NCBI RefSeq assembly: GCF_030463565.1 | Contig: NC_134656.1 | Location: 1,121,001 to 1,185,000, forward strand | From: Pelecanus crispus | Lineage: Eukaryota > Chordata > Aves > Pelecaniformes > Pelecanidae | Direction: 5' to 3' | Length of the DNA stretch: 64,000 bases | Shown here: piece by piece, positions 47,761 to 59,746 of the stretch | Numbering within the stretch: position 1 is the stretch's first letter | How the letters are laid out: each line of letters opens with the position of its first letter | The notes under the pieces: generated by a model | Databases searched by the model: none | Seen by the model: only the letters and a program-made list of their open reading frames with translations | Told to the model about the DNA's origin: nothing | Position numbers and translations under genes: made by a program

Positions 47761-48498
47761 CGCCAGGCAAGGGAGAGCAGGGAGAATCACCCAACAGCCT
47801 GGGAGAGACGAAGGAGCCGCAGCACAGTGGGCCGGGGGAGCACTGTGCAGGGGAGCCACATCAAGCCCAGCTCCTTCTTCTCTTCTGGGGTGTGAGCGTG
47901 CCATCCTCTGTCGTGGCTCTCAGCTGGCGGGGAGGGATTCACATGCACTGCCAGGCTCTGCAGCGCTCGGAGGGCTCAGCCTCTTCGCACCCGGTGTATT
48001 GGGGATGCCTGGTGACCGGCGAAAGTCTCTGCCCCCAGGTCACCGCAGGCTCCTGCTCGGGGCAGAGCGACAGAGCCAGTCTCTCCTGCCGCGGGGCCGG
48101 CACCCAGGCAATGCCGGCAGCAGCTTTAGCACTTGGGTACCCGCTGCATGGGCCTCGGGGTGCACAGGGTGCGGGAGAGCCAGCGCTCCCCTCGGAGCAG
48201 TTTTCCCACCAGCAGCACAAGCTCCCAGAGCCCAGGCGGCTGCGGAGCAGGGACACACGGGTGCATTAGCAGGTAATGCCACCGCACCGGCTCCCAGGCA
48301 AGGGTCCAGCTCCAGCCCAGCCACGCACAAGCCCTGAGCGAGCACTGTAGCTTTAGGAGTCCATTGCACCCCATTCCCACCCATCCCAGGGCACAATCTT
48401 TAAAAGGTGGGAACTAAGCGTTTAACCTGGCCAGACCTCACTAAAGCAGAGCCTTAAGCCATTTTGCTTAAAGACTTTCTATGCCCCCCGCCCCCAGT

Positions 48499-48504
48499 AA
48501 TAAA
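48499..48504 (+). terminator. DUSP15 polyadenylation signal (AATAAA)
   Basis: AATAAA about 740 nt past the DUSP15 stop codon, closing a 3' UTR of 47761 to about 48520. Confidence 0.55.
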
Positions 48505-50249
48505 CACCTATTCTCCGCGGTCTGCCTGGGGTGCAGTCTGACTCCCCCGCCATGGCCGGATCAGAAGGGGGACGCTGAGGAAGGTCCCGGCGTGGGGCAG
48601 GTCTGGAGGCTGCTGCTGGCCGCTCTCTGCAGCCCAGGGAGGAGCGTGCTGGGGACACAGGCACGCCTGGGCAGGGGACCACCCTGCTGCCTTGCGGGAA
48701 GGTTACAAGAGAGGCCAGAAACCCGGGTGCCCCACGGCCGGGCTCTCTGTGGGGACAGGGTCTGCCCCAGGAGAGGTCGGGCAGCAGCAGGCAGGCACTT
48801 ACTTACGTGGAGCCCCTTTGGCTGCAGCCTCTCCTCTCGCCGGGTGCGGGAGCACTGGGTCCAGGAGCCTGCTGGGTTTAGTTGCTGGGAGCGCTGGGAG
48901 CCTGGCACCAGCTGAGCATCACAAGCCCCAGCTCCTCCCTGGACCTGTCTTATTTTCACCTTGGGCAGAGTCCCAGGTGGGGAAGGTGCTGGGGGGGCCC
49001 AGCTGGGTCATCAGCATCTGCCCCGCTGGGAGCCAGAGTATCTTTCTGGGGTGCCCCTCGTCCCTGCCACCCTTCTCCCAGGAGCCAGGTGGGGACGGGG
49101 GCAGGTGCCTGCAGGGAGGGTTCCAGCTCTGCATGTGATGGGGTGCCAGGCATGGAGTCCCAGAGTGAAGGAGCTTCCTGGGAAGCAGGGACTGCCTCTG
49201 CCCTGACTGCTTCCAGGAGACATCAGCGCGGGTCAGAGCATGCCCAGCAGTAATTAAGTCGCTTGTTTACCCCTGCGTGGTGGCTGTGGCTGAAGGTGAG
49301 CAGCCGGCTGGGCGTCCCGAGGGTCCCTTGGTGCCCACTGTGCCGGTGCTCGGGCAGTGCGGGGCCCCGTGCGCCATGGGTGCTGCAAGGGGTGCATGGA
49401 GTGGCAGAAGCAGGAGGCTGAGATGGCTTTACACCCCCCGCCTGGGGCTGGTGTGCCGTGCCATGGTCCACCTTTTGGCACCCTAAGCCTCCCCTTTTGT
49501 TTACACAAGGGTAATTTAGGAGGGTGCTGCAGCAGCTGCAGCTCCTGGGAGCTCGGAGGTTCCTGTGCAACCTGCACACCCGCTCCTGTTTCACCTCCGC
49601 GGAGTTTCAGGGCCGTGGTTCCTCCCTGCTGCCAGAACCTTCCTGCTGGGCTGGGTGCTGCCTTGGGGTGACCCAGGCAGGCTGGGAGCCCAAATCCTGC
49701 CTCGCTGGATAGATGCTGAGCCCACGGAGTAACCGGAGGGGTGCATCATCCTCCGCTGCTCCTGCACCCTCCGCAGCGGGGTCCTCCTCAACTCCCAGCT
49801 CCTGCCAGGCTGCTCTCCCCGCTCCCTCGCCCCCAGGCCAGGTCTCCCCGGCACCCTTTGGCCCCCCAGCATGCAGCAGGGTGGTGGCCCCGTGCCCCAG
49901 GACCACGCACCTGGGATGGACGTGTGCCTCGTGCGTGGCTGCACCCTCCTGTCAGCCCCATGCTGGGCAGAGGTATTTACACCCTGCTCACGCTGTAAAC
50001 CCATGGCAAGGCCAAACGCTGAGCCGTGGCACCTCCAGCCCAGCTCCACGACACAGCAAAATGTATTTATTTTGGCAGTTCTGGTTTGCACAACTGGAAA
50101 AATACAGGCAAGGGCAGGGTTAGCTGCGAGTTAATGTTTGACTGCTTTTGAAGCCCATTTTGGCATGAAAAGTTTAAGGGTTAAGTAGCTTTGCCTTCCC
50201 TGTGCAGGGAGCAGCATGGCGGGGAAACCCGCTGCTGAGCATCTTTGCT

Positions 50250-50410
50250 GCTGCCAGGGGTAATTAGATCCCACAGGTCCTGCACGTCACTGCATGGCTG
50301 TCGCATGAGATGAATCCCTGGCTGATAAAGGCTTATCCCGCCGGGCTGGGACTGGCTAATGAGCTGGCGGCTACAATTATCTCCCAGCCTTGGATGTAAT
50401 CTGTGCAAGC
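50250..50410. promoter_or_regulatory. Candidate enhancer with paired GATA sites
   Basis: TGATAA at 50323-50328 and CTTATC at 50332-50337 form an inverted GATA pair 3 bp apart. AATTATC follows at about 50375-50381, with GGTAATTAGA nearby. The block is AT-rich in GC-rich DNA, about 2.9 kb upstream of IRF10. Function is inferred from motifs only. Confidence 0.35.
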
Positions 50411-50834
50411 CGTTGGGAGAGGCTGTGCAATGACCCCTTGCCATCGCCCTGCTTCCCAAGGCAGAAAGGGGCGATGCGGGTCCTCTGTCCGTCAATCCCG
50501 GGCCCTTTTCCCGGAACGCGGCCCCCGACTTGCTCGGACGAGGGGTGCAGGGGAGGCCAGGGCACTGCCCCGGCAGAGGCGCAGCCAGCTGGAAATCCCC
50601 TCCTCGCTGGTGCGGTGCGGAGCGCAGAGCGGCTTCCTGCGCCACCCCGAGCAAGGCAGGGTGCCAGCCCGGCCATGGCAGCACCGAGCGGGATGGCCGC
50701 GGGCTGCCAGGGTGAGGGCGAGCACAGCCCGACGCTGGCTAGACTGGGGGGGGGTCCTACCTGCCGCCCCTCTCCCCCTCTGCAAACGGGGACTGCCCCA
50801 GCTGCTGGCACCCGGAGCCGCAGAGCTGGCGTCG

Positions 50835-50909
50835 CCTCCTCCTCCTCCTCCTCCTCCTCCTCCTCCTCCTCCTCCTCCTCCTCCTCCTCCTTCTCCTCCT
50901 CCTCCTCCC
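50835..50909. repeat. (CCT)n trinucleotide repeat
   Basis: About 25 CCT/TCC units with one TTC interruption. Non-coding. Confidence 0.95.
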
Positions 50910-52194
50910 AGGCAGAGAGAGCCGCGCTGCAGGAGAGCCACGGCCCCGGAGCAGGTGCAGGCAGGGCAGGCAGGCTTTGCTCTGCGGTAAAGGGGCCACG
51001 GACGGGCTCCATGAGGAGAGCAAACTCCCGCCAGCGTGGCTGGCTCGTACAGCCCCGTGGGGCCCCGTGTGCCCGCTGTGCCACGCGCCCGTGCCCCCGT
51101 CCCCACGCCCTGCAGGAAAGCCCGGGGCCGGGAGCTGTGGTGCTGCTTATTCATTTCGAGGCTTTGCAGCCCCGAGCAGCCCGCCAGCTCTCGGGAGCCT
51201 CGTCTCCCCTCTCTGCAAAAGGTGACTTTCTTTGACTCAGAGCTGGAAAGGAAACCCAGCGGGCTGCAAAAGGAGATCTGTCAGGCTGCGGGCTGGGCGG
51301 AGGAGCCGGGTTTCCCCGCACAGCGACGGCTCTGCAGCGGTGATGGAGGAGCCGACACCGGTGTCACGCTGGGGCAGCCTGGAGGGCAAAACCCACCCGG
51401 CCCATGCCCTGCTGCTGGGGTGGGCAGGGGACACGCTGCCAGCCCTGCTCCGGCACGGCCCTTCGCAGTCAGGCAGCGCTCGGTGCCAGCCAGCTCCGTC
51501 CCTGCCCTACGCAAGGTGAAGCCCCGCTTCCCCCGAAAGAGCGGCTGAGCCGTACTTCTCGCCGAGGGGAGGGACAGACCCTCCTGGCAGCAGCGGCATT
51601 GAGGAAGGGTGCTCAAAGCCAGCCGGACGCCCTCCCGGCGCTGACGCCCGTCTCACCCACGTGTGCACCAACACACACCTCCACCTCCCTGCAGAGCGAC
51701 GCGGGTGCGGGGAGCCGTTTCCCGAGGCGTGGGAAGGCCGGTGTCCAGAAGCGCCGTGACCACGGGCACCGCGTCTCCTCCGCTGGGATGACTTCTGCCA
51801 GGAACCCTGGGGCCTGCGGGGAGCCGGTGTGGGCACGGGATGAGTCAGGCTCCCTCGCTGGCCCCCGGCAGCCCTTGGCACAGCTCATCTCGGCCCTTCC
51901 CACCCAGTTCCCATTCGACTCAGCACCTGGAGCCCCATGAAGCAGATGCGAGCATTAGAGTGCAGAGAGTCGAGAGATGGGGCAATGTCACTGCTCACAC
52001 CAGCCTGGAAACCCCATGCCTGTTCCTACAGGTCCCCACACCCACGGGTGGAGATGCTGGTCCCACGGGAGGGCACAGCCCCCGGGGCAGGGAGATGTCC
52101 TGGTCCCTGAAGCAGGAGGATGGGGGAGCAGAGTCCCTTGTCCCCTGCGGGGAGCATGTGGGAGTCCTGAAAGTCTGAAGGGAGGCACTTGGGG

Positions 52195-53085
52195 GGGTGC
52201 AGGGGTGCAGGGGAGTCCCCTGTGCTTTCTGGTGCCCTGTCCCCTCTCCCATGGGTGTCCCTGAACACTCTCCCACGGGTGTCCCCATCCCCTCTCCCAT
52301 GGGTGGCCCTGAACCCTCTCCCATGGGTGTCCCTGTCCCCTCTCCTGTGGGTGGCCCTGTCCCCTCTCCCGCGGGTGTCCCTGTCCCCTCTCCCATGGGT
52401 GTCCCCGTCCCCTCAGTGTCCCCATCCCCTCTCCCACGGGTGTCCCTGTCCCCTCTCCCATGGGTGTCTCCATCCCCTCTCCCATGGGTGTCCCCATCCC
52501 CTCGGTGTCCCCGTCCCCTCTGCCGTGGGTGCGAGGTGCCTGTCCCATCTCCCGTGGGTGTCCCCGTCCCCTCAGTGTCCCCGTCCCCTCTCCCGTGGGT
52601 GCGAGGTGCCTGTCCCATCTCCCGTGGGTGTCCCCGTCCCCTCGGTGTCCCCATTCCCTCTCCCGTGGGTGTCCCTGTCCCCTCGGTGTCCCTGTCCTCT
52701 CTCCCATGGGTGTCCCTGTCCCCTCTCCTGTGGGTGTCCCCATCCCCTCGGTGTCCCCATTCCCTCTCCCGTGGGTGTCCCTGTCCCCTCGGTGTCCCTG
52801 TCCTCTCTCCCATGGGTGTCCCTGTCCCCTCTCCCATGGGTGTCCCCATCCCCTCGGTGTCCCCATTCCCTCTCCCGTGGGTGTCCCTGTCCCCTCGGTG
52901 TCCCTGTCCTCTCTCCCATGGGTGTCCCTGTCCCCTCTCCCATGGGTGTCCCCATCCCCTCGGTGTCCCCATTTCCTCTCCCGTGGGTGTCCCTGTCCCC
53001 TCGGTGTCCCCGTCCCCTCTCCCGTGGGTGTCCCCGTCCCCTCGGTGTCCCTGTCCCCTCTCCCGTGGGTGTCCCCGTCCCACCC
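52195..53085. repeat. 12/24-bp minisatellite directly upstream of IRF10
   Basis: The unit is about 24 bp, CCCCTCTCCCATGGGTGTCC plus CTGT, alternating with a 12-bp CCTCGGTGTCCC element, in larger blocks of 80-120 bp that recur. It ends about 50 bp before the IRF10 interferon-response sites and 130 bp before the start codon. All plus-strand frames stay largely open, giving false ORFs. Confidence 0.95.
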
Positions 53086-53134
53086 CCCCCCGGGCTGGCA
53101 GCGCAGCCAGAGCCGCCGGCGTCGGGCGGGAAAA

Positions 53135-53169
53135 GGAAAGTGAAAGCCGGAGCCGCGCTTTCGCTTTCG
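53135..53169. promoter_or_regulatory. Two ISRE/IRF-type elements at the IRF10 promoter
   Basis: GGAAAGTGAAAG at 53135-53146 on the plus strand and GCGAAAGCGAAAG-type at 53157-53169 on the minus strand. Both fit the GAAANNGAAA core bound by IRFs and ISGF3. They lie 45-80 bp before the start codon, consistent with an interferon-inducible or self-regulated gene. Confidence 0.75.
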
Positions 53170-53213
53170 CCGCCCCACACGTTCCCCGGGGCCGGGCCGG
53201 GCGCGGGGCCGCC

Positions 53214-56200
53214 ATGGCGGAGCCGGGGGCACCCATGCGGCTGAAGGAGTGGCTGATCGCGCAGATCGACAGCGGCCGGTACCCGGGGCTGCGCTGGGAG
53301 AACCGGCACCGGACGCTCTTCCGCATCCCCTGGAAGCACGCGGCCAAGCAGGACTACCGGCAGCAGCAGGACGCCGCGCTCTTCAAGGTACCCCGGGCTC
53401 CCCAGCACCCCCGGCCCGGCCCCGGGAGCACCCCCGGGGCTCCCCACTGCCCGGCTCCATGCACACCCCCAGGGCTCCCCATTGCCCAGCTCCGTGCACA
53501 CCCCCAAGAATCCCCTGCCTGGCTCTGGGAGCACCCCCGGGACCCCCCACCCAGCTCCGTGCACACCCCTGGGGCTCCCCACTGCCCGGCTCCATGCACA
53601 CCCCCAGGGCTCCCTATTGCCCAGCTCCGTGCACACCCCCGGGGCTCCCCATTGCCCGGCTCCATGCACACCCCCAAGAATCCCCTGCCTGGCTCTGGGA
53701 GCACCCCCGGGACCCCCCACCCAGCTCCGTGCACACCCCTGGGGCTCCCCACTGCCCGGCTCCATGCACACCCCCAGGGCTCCCTATTGCCCGGCTCCGT
53801 GCACACCCCCGGGGCTCCCCATTGCCCGGCTCCATGCACACCCCCCAGAATCACCTGCCTGGCTCTGGGACCACCCCCGGGACCCCCCACCCAGCTCCGG
53901 GAGCACCCCTGGGGCTCCCCACTGCCCGGCTCCATGCACACCCCCAGGGCTCCCTATTGCCCAGCTCCGTGCACACCCCCGGGGCTCCCCAGTGCCCGGC
54001 TCCATGCACACCCCCAGGGCTCCCTATTGCCCGGCTCCGTGCACACCCCCGGGGCTCCCCACTGCCCGGCTCCATGCACACCCCCAGGGCTCCCTATTGC
54101 CCAGCTCCGTGCACACCCCCGGGGCTCCCCACTGCCCGGCTCCATGCACACCCCCAGGGATCCCTATTGCCCGGCTCCGTGCACACCCCCGGGGCTCCCC
54201 ATGCCCGGCTCCATGCACACCCCCCAGAATCACCTGCCTGGCTCTGGGACCACCCCCGGGACCCCCCACCCAGCTCCGGGAGCACCCCTGGGGCTCCCCA
54301 CTGCCTGGCTCCATGCACACCCCCAGGGCTCCCTATTGCCCAGCTCCGTGCACACCCCCGGGGCTCCCCATTGCCCGGCTCCATGCACACCCCCAAGAAT
54401 CCCCTGCCTGGCTCTGGGAGCACCCCCGGGACCCCCCACCCAGCTCCGTGCACACCCCTGGGGCTCCCCACTGTCCGGCTCCATGCACACCCCCAGGGCT
54501 CCCTATTGCCCGGCTCCGTGCACACCCCCGGGGCTCCCCATTGCCCGGCTCCATGCACACCCCCCAGAATCACCTGCCTGGCTCTGGGACCACCCCCGGG
54601 ACCCCCCACCCAGCTCCGGGAGCACCCCTGGGGCTCCCCACTGCCCGGCTCCATGCACACCCCCGGGGCTCCCTATTGCCCAGCTCCGTGCACACCCCCG
54701 GGGCTCCCCAGTGCCCGGCTCCATGCACACCCCCAGGGCTCCCTATTGCCCGGCTCCGTGCACACCCCCGGGGCTCCCCACTGCCCGGCTCCATGCACAC
54801 CCCCAGGGCTCCCTATTGCCCAGCTCCGTGCACACCCCCGGGGCTCCCCACTGCCCGGCTCCATGCACACCCCCAGGGCTCCCTATTGCCCGGCTCCGTG
54901 CACACCCCCGGGGCTCCCCATGCCCGGCTCCATGCACACCCCCCAGAATCACCTGCCTGGCTCTGGGACCACCCCCGGGACCCCCCACCCAGCTCCGGGC
55001 ACACCCCCGGGGCTCCCCACTGCCCGGCTCCATGCACACCCCCAGGGCTCCCTATTGCCCAGCTCCGTGCACACCCCCGGGGCTCCCCATTGCCCGGCTC
55101 CATGCACACCCCCCAGAATCACCTGCCTGGCTCTGGGACCACCCCCGGGACCCCCCACCCAGCTCCGGGAGCACCCCTGGGGCTCCCCACTGTCCGGCTC
55201 CATGCACACCCCCAGGGCTCCCTATTGCCCAGCTCCGTGCACACCCCCGGGGCTCCCCATGCCCGGCTCCATGCACCTCCCGGGGCTCCCCACTGCCTGG
55301 CTCCGTGCACACCCCCGGGGCTCCCCATTGCCCGGCTCCATGCACACCCCCCAGAATCACCTGCCTGGCTCTGGGACCACCCCCAGGACCCCCCACCCAG
55401 CTCCGGGAGCACCCCTGGGGCTCCCCACTGCCCGGCTCCATGCACACCCCCAGGGCTCCCTATTGCCCGGCTCCGTGCACACCCCCGGGGCTCCCCATGC
55501 CCGGCTCCGTGCACACCCCCGGGGCTCCCCATTGCCCGGCTCTGTGCACTGTCCCAGGACCCCCACCCGGCTCCATGCACACCCCCCAGAATCCCCTGCC
55601 TGGCTCTGAGAGCACCCCCGGGACCCCCCACCCAGCTCCGTGCACACCCCCGGGGCTCCCCATTGCCTGGCTCCATGCACCTCCCAGGGCTCCCCATGCC
55701 TGGCTCTGGGCACTCCCCCAGAATCCCCTGCCTGGCTCCGTGAGCACCCCCGGGACCCCCACCTGGCTCCGGGAGCACCCCTGGGGCTCCCCACTGCCCG
55801 GCTCTGTGCACTCCCCCAGAACCCCCTGCCCGGCTCTGGGAGCACCCCCGGGACCCCCCACCCAGCTCCGGGAGCACCCCCGGGGCTCCCCACTGCCCGG
55901 CTCCATGCACACCCCCGGGGCTCCCCATTGCCTGGCTCTGCGCACTCTCCCAGGACCCCCACCCGGCTCCGTGCACACCATTGAGACCCCTCACCTGGCT
56001 CTGTGCCCTCTCCCAGGATCCCCTTGCCCAGCTCCATGGACACCCCCGAGCTCGCCATGCCCAGCTCCGTGCACTCTGCTGGCACCTCCCACCATCCAGC
56101 TTCCCCGCAGGGCGCACAGCCCCGGCTTCCCGCTGCCCCTGCCCAGCCCCGGCAGACCCACACCCCCGCGAGCCCCCCTGGACGGCGGCGGAGCGGGGGG

Positions 56201-58494
56201 CCAGGGCACGGGCAGCCCCCGCAGCACAGGGCACGCTCTGCCCGCAGGCTTGGGCCGTCTACAAGGGGAAGTACCACGAGGGGACGGACAAGGCCGACCC
56301 CTCCACCTGGAAGACCCGTCTCCGCTGCGCCCTCAACAAGAGCACCGACTTCCAGGAGGTGCCCGAGCGGAGCCAGCTGGACATCTCTGAGCCCTACAAG
56401 GTGTATCAGATCGTGTCCGACGGGGCCCGGGATGCAGGTAGGTCCCTGCTGTCCCTCCCCCTACACCAGGCTCGGGGCTGATGCCTGCACCGTGCCCGTA
56501 CGAACCCCGTGTCCTGCAGACATCACCCTTCCTTCCCACTCCTCTTCCTCTCTGGGTGTCCTGGGCAGCCAGGTGCCCGGCCGGGTGCCGTTCCCCAGGG
56601 CTCAGCGCGTTTTCCTTGCTCTCCGCAGAGAAGGACGGTGACACGCATTCCCCAGCCGGCGAGGATCAGGTGAGCCAGCCCCCCGCCCCGTGCCGTGCGC
56701 CGCAGGAGCTGCCTGCGGGCTGGAGAAGGTGGGAGCCCCAAATCCCGCCTCGTCCGCCGGCTGCTCCCCTGCCTGCACGCTGCCTGCGTCTGTCCCATCG
56801 CTGAGGGTCCCCTGTGCCAGACTCAGGCAGGGGATCTGCCGGCACACGGGGTCCGTGGCGGAGGCAGGAGCCGGCTCAGGGGCCCCCGCTGCCAGCTCAG
56901 CCCTCACCGCAGCCGCTCTCCTCCCCAGGGCAGTGCCGCGGGGAGCCGGGAGGAGGAAAGCCAGAAGGGCCCGATGGAGAGGTGCCACGCGTCCCTGCTG
57001 CCGCCGCTCACTGCCCACCCAGCCGAGCGAGGTGAGGAGGGTCCCCGCAGCGGGATGGGGCTGGCGGCAGGGAGCGCGCGCTGCCCGGCAGGAGCGATCC
57101 CGCTCTCCGTGGCCCCGCGCCCCGTCCCTTGTGCAGGGAACGCCCGCGGGGATGGAGACCGGGGCGGGGATGGAGACCAGGGGCTGGGAGCTCCCTCCCT
57201 GCCCCAGTGAAGCCACTTGTTCATGCACTTAGGGGCTTTAACGAGGCCCAGTAACGAGCAGCAGCGGTGGGAAGGACCCCGCTGCCCGCCTGGCCCAGGG
57301 GCTGGGGCCAGGACAGCACCCAGGAGCCCTCGGGGACGGCTGCCCACGTCCCTTTACCCCCTCTTCTCTGCCCTGGCCCAGGGTACCATGTGAGGGGAGT
57401 CTTCTACGGCTGGAGCCCGACCCACGGCCACCTCCTCCCCGGACCCCCATCCTACCACCCCGTGGAGGATGTCAACCACTCAGGTAGGAGCCACGCTGGC
57501 CAGGCATTGCCCTGGGCGGCCCCCCCGGACCGGGCTGTCCGTGAGCTGACCCTCCCCTCGCCCCAGACTGCTGGCTCCACGTCCGCCTCTACTACTGCGA
57601 CGTGCTGGTGAAGGAGGTCACCACTCGCACGGCCGAGGGCTGCCGCATCACCTCCCGCGCCGTGCCGGCCGACAGCGAGCGCCTCTACGGCCCCTCCTGC
57701 ATGGAGCAGATTGAGTTCCCCCCGCCACGGGCGCTCAGTGGCAGCGGCCGGGTGGCCGGCATGACCGACGTGCTGGAGCGGCTCCTGCCCCACCTGGAGC
57801 GCGGCGTGCTGCTGTGGGTCGCACCCGAGGGGGTCTTCATGAAGCGCCAGTGCCAGGGCAGGGTGTACTGGAACGGGCCACTGGCCCCGCACAGGGACTG
57901 GCCCAACAAGCTGGAGAGGGAGAAGACCTACAAGCTGCTGGACACGCAGCAGTTCCTGCAGCGTAAGTGCCCGCCGCGCTGGGCACGCGGCTGCGCCGGC
58001 CGCTGCCCTGGGAGACCCCGATCCCCTCGGGAACGGGGGCAGGTCCTGCCCCGGCGTGGCCACTCTGGGCTGGGGGGCCGTGGGGACCCCGTGTCCCGAC
58101 ATGGCCGGTGTCTTGCAGAGCTGCGAGGGTACCTGAGCCACGGGCAGCCCACGCCGCAGTACCAGATCCACCTGTGCTTCGGGGAGGAGTACCCCACCAG
58201 CACCGGGCACCACTTCCAGAAGCTTATCATGGCCCACGTGAGTACGCACCGTGGCTGGCGCTCGCGGCAACCCCGAGCCAGGTGCCGGGGCCATCGCGGT
58301 CTCGGGGGGCACACGACCTGCGCCTGTCCTCCGTCGGCTCTGTGCCTCCGCAGGTGGAGCCGGTGTTCGCGCGGGAGCTCTTCCATCATGCCCAGCGCAT
58401 GGGGCCGACGCTGCTCCGCGACTCCCCCCAGTCCTGCACCCCCGGTGCCTCCAGCCACATTATCCACGTCCTCAAACAGCTCTGCCAGCCCTGA
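53214..58494 (+). CDS. IRF10: Interferon regulatory factor 10 (IRF10), 421 aa, eight exons
   Basis: Transcription factor of the IRF4/8/9/10 subfamily; IRF10 is interferon- and Rel-responsive in chicken and absent from human (family knowledge). Exons 53214-53387, 56248-56437, 56629-56669, 56929-57031, 57382-57483, 57567-57962, 58119-58237, 58354-58494, all GT-AG and in phase. The DNA-binding domain covers residues about 8-115 with the five Trp at 13, 28, 40, 60 and 79 and recognition helix RCALNKS (84-90). A Glu-rich linker follows, then the IRF-association domain from about 170 (VRGVFYGWSP; DCWLHVRLYYCDVLVKEV; LPHLERGVLLWVAPEG; CFGEEYP; VFARELFHHAQ). The start is MAEPGAPMRLKEWL in an excellent Kozak context. 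Chicken IRF10 is 417 aa from memory. IRF10 over IRF4, 8 or 9 rests on position and overall fit. Confidence 0.9.
53400..56080. repeat. 35-bp minisatellite, about 75 copies, filling IRF10 intron 1
   Basis: The unit is about 35 bp around GGGGCTCCCCATTGCCCGGC followed by TCCATGCACACCCCC. Variant units (CAGAATCACCTGCCTGGCTC; GGGACCCCCCACCCAGCTCC) recur at intervals of roughly 340-380 bp, giving a higher-order structure. The array takes up nearly all of the intron. It contains no stop codon in the exon 1 frame, so a false ORF of 1,397 codons runs from 52197 to 56390. Confidence 0.97.
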
Positions 58495-58814
58495 GCCCGG
58501 GCGGGCGGGAGGAGAGCCCAGTCTCTAAAAAGCCTCGGAGCGGGATGCTCTGCCGCCCCACGGCCCCGCTCTGGCCGCGTTCCCTGAGCCGGCGTGGATG
58601 GGGCACTCAGCGCTGCGGGGCCAGACGCGGGCGGGCGCTGGCCGGGGTGGGTGGACGGCTGCCACCCCCACGCAGATCACTGTATTTATTCCCCGGGAGC
58701 TGCCAGGAGCGCGCCTCGGTGGGATTTGCTGTGTGCTTGTTTGGTGAGCCGGGGCAGAGCCAGCTCCATCCTCGTACCTTGCGCCACCGGGACTCACCAT
58801 TCGTGAGCCTTAGG

Positions 58815-58820
58815 AATAAA
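58815..58820 (+). terminator. IRF10 polyadenylation signal (AATAAA)
   Basis: AATAAA about 320 nt after the IRF10 stop codon, followed by a GT-rich stretch (TGTTCTGGTTTGG). Confidence 0.7.
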
Positions 58821-58829
58821 TGTTCTGGT

Positions 58830-59746
58830 TTGGTACCGCTGTGGGGGGCTGGTGCCGGTCCGAGGGGGGGCATGGGCGGTTTCGGGAGCCGAGCCCGGGC
58901 AGAGCCTCGTGCTGTGAGCAAAGCCAGCTCAGCCCCAGCCGCGGGGGACGGCGTGAGCCGACCCCCCTGCCCCTGCGCTGGCTCAAGACCGGTCCTGGCC
59001 CGGGTCCTGGCCCCTTGGCGGGGGGGTGCGGGCAGTGGCGAGGGGCCATTAGCTCCTCTGCCAACCTGGCAATGCGGGACCCCGTCCCAAAGGCGCTCGC
59101 TGCCCGTGCCTCAGTTTCCCCATATGACTTTCCCGGAAGGTGGGGGCCATGCTGCACCCTGAAGGCAATGTCCTGGCTGGGCACGGTGCGGGGACCTGGT
59201 GCGGAGCAGAGATGCGGCACGGCACCCGGGATCTGGCACAGCAATCCTGGGGTGGGCAGGGGGCGGGTGGGGAGCCGAGGGCTGGCAGCAGCCGCAGCCC
59301 CGCCGGCAGCACCCCGCTCAGCCCCTCGCCATCGCTGGCCGGGGCCCAGCTGCGCACCGTGGGCAGGGCAGGATGGGACCCAGGTCGTGGGAACCTCCGG
59401 TGGGAAGAGGGACTGGGGGAGGCGGGGGCCATGCCCGGGGCTCGGCCAAGGCCAGCGCTGGCCTGCCTCTGCCCCGGGGAGGCCGTGGCTGTGCCAGCCC
59501 CAGGGCCGCTGGCTGCTGGCCGCAGGCCTTGGCGGCGCATCCGTCCGTCCGTCCGCTGGGACCAGCGCTGGACGGCGGAGCCCCGCTCCGCCCTGGGCGG
59601 CCCTGGAGAGGAGGGGCCCGCCGCCCCCTCGCCGGCCAAGCGAGCGCGGGAGGCTGGGCCGCCGGCGGGTTTTAACGGGCTGTGCCGGGGCCCTGCGGCA
59701 GAGCAGGAGCGGCAGCGGCGCAGGAGGGCTGCGGCTGGCCGGGAGG
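58830..59746 (+). other. IRF10-FOXS1 spacer and FOXS1 promoter region
   Basis: GC-rich, no additional exon recognised. The two same-strand genes are less than 1 kb apart. CpG density rises toward 59560-59740. Confidence 0.5.

Larger units (their letters stand above)
48521..52194. other. Intergenic between DUSP15 and IRF10
   Basis: No exon recognised. Two AT-richer blocks, about 50040-50200 and 50250-50410, and a CCT repeat at 50835-50909 stand out. Confidence 0.5.

Noticed and set aside
53400-56080. CRISPR-like array of ~35-bp repeats
   Set aside because: There are no unique spacers, units are contiguous with graded variants, and the DNA is vertebrate nuclear. It is a minisatellite.
52197-56390. 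Open reading frame of 1,397 codons through IRF10 exon 1
   Set aside because: It runs through two minisatellites whose units lack stops and reads IRF10 exon 2 out of frame. The intron length (2,860 nt) is not a multiple of three. Only exon 1 inside it is real coding sequence.
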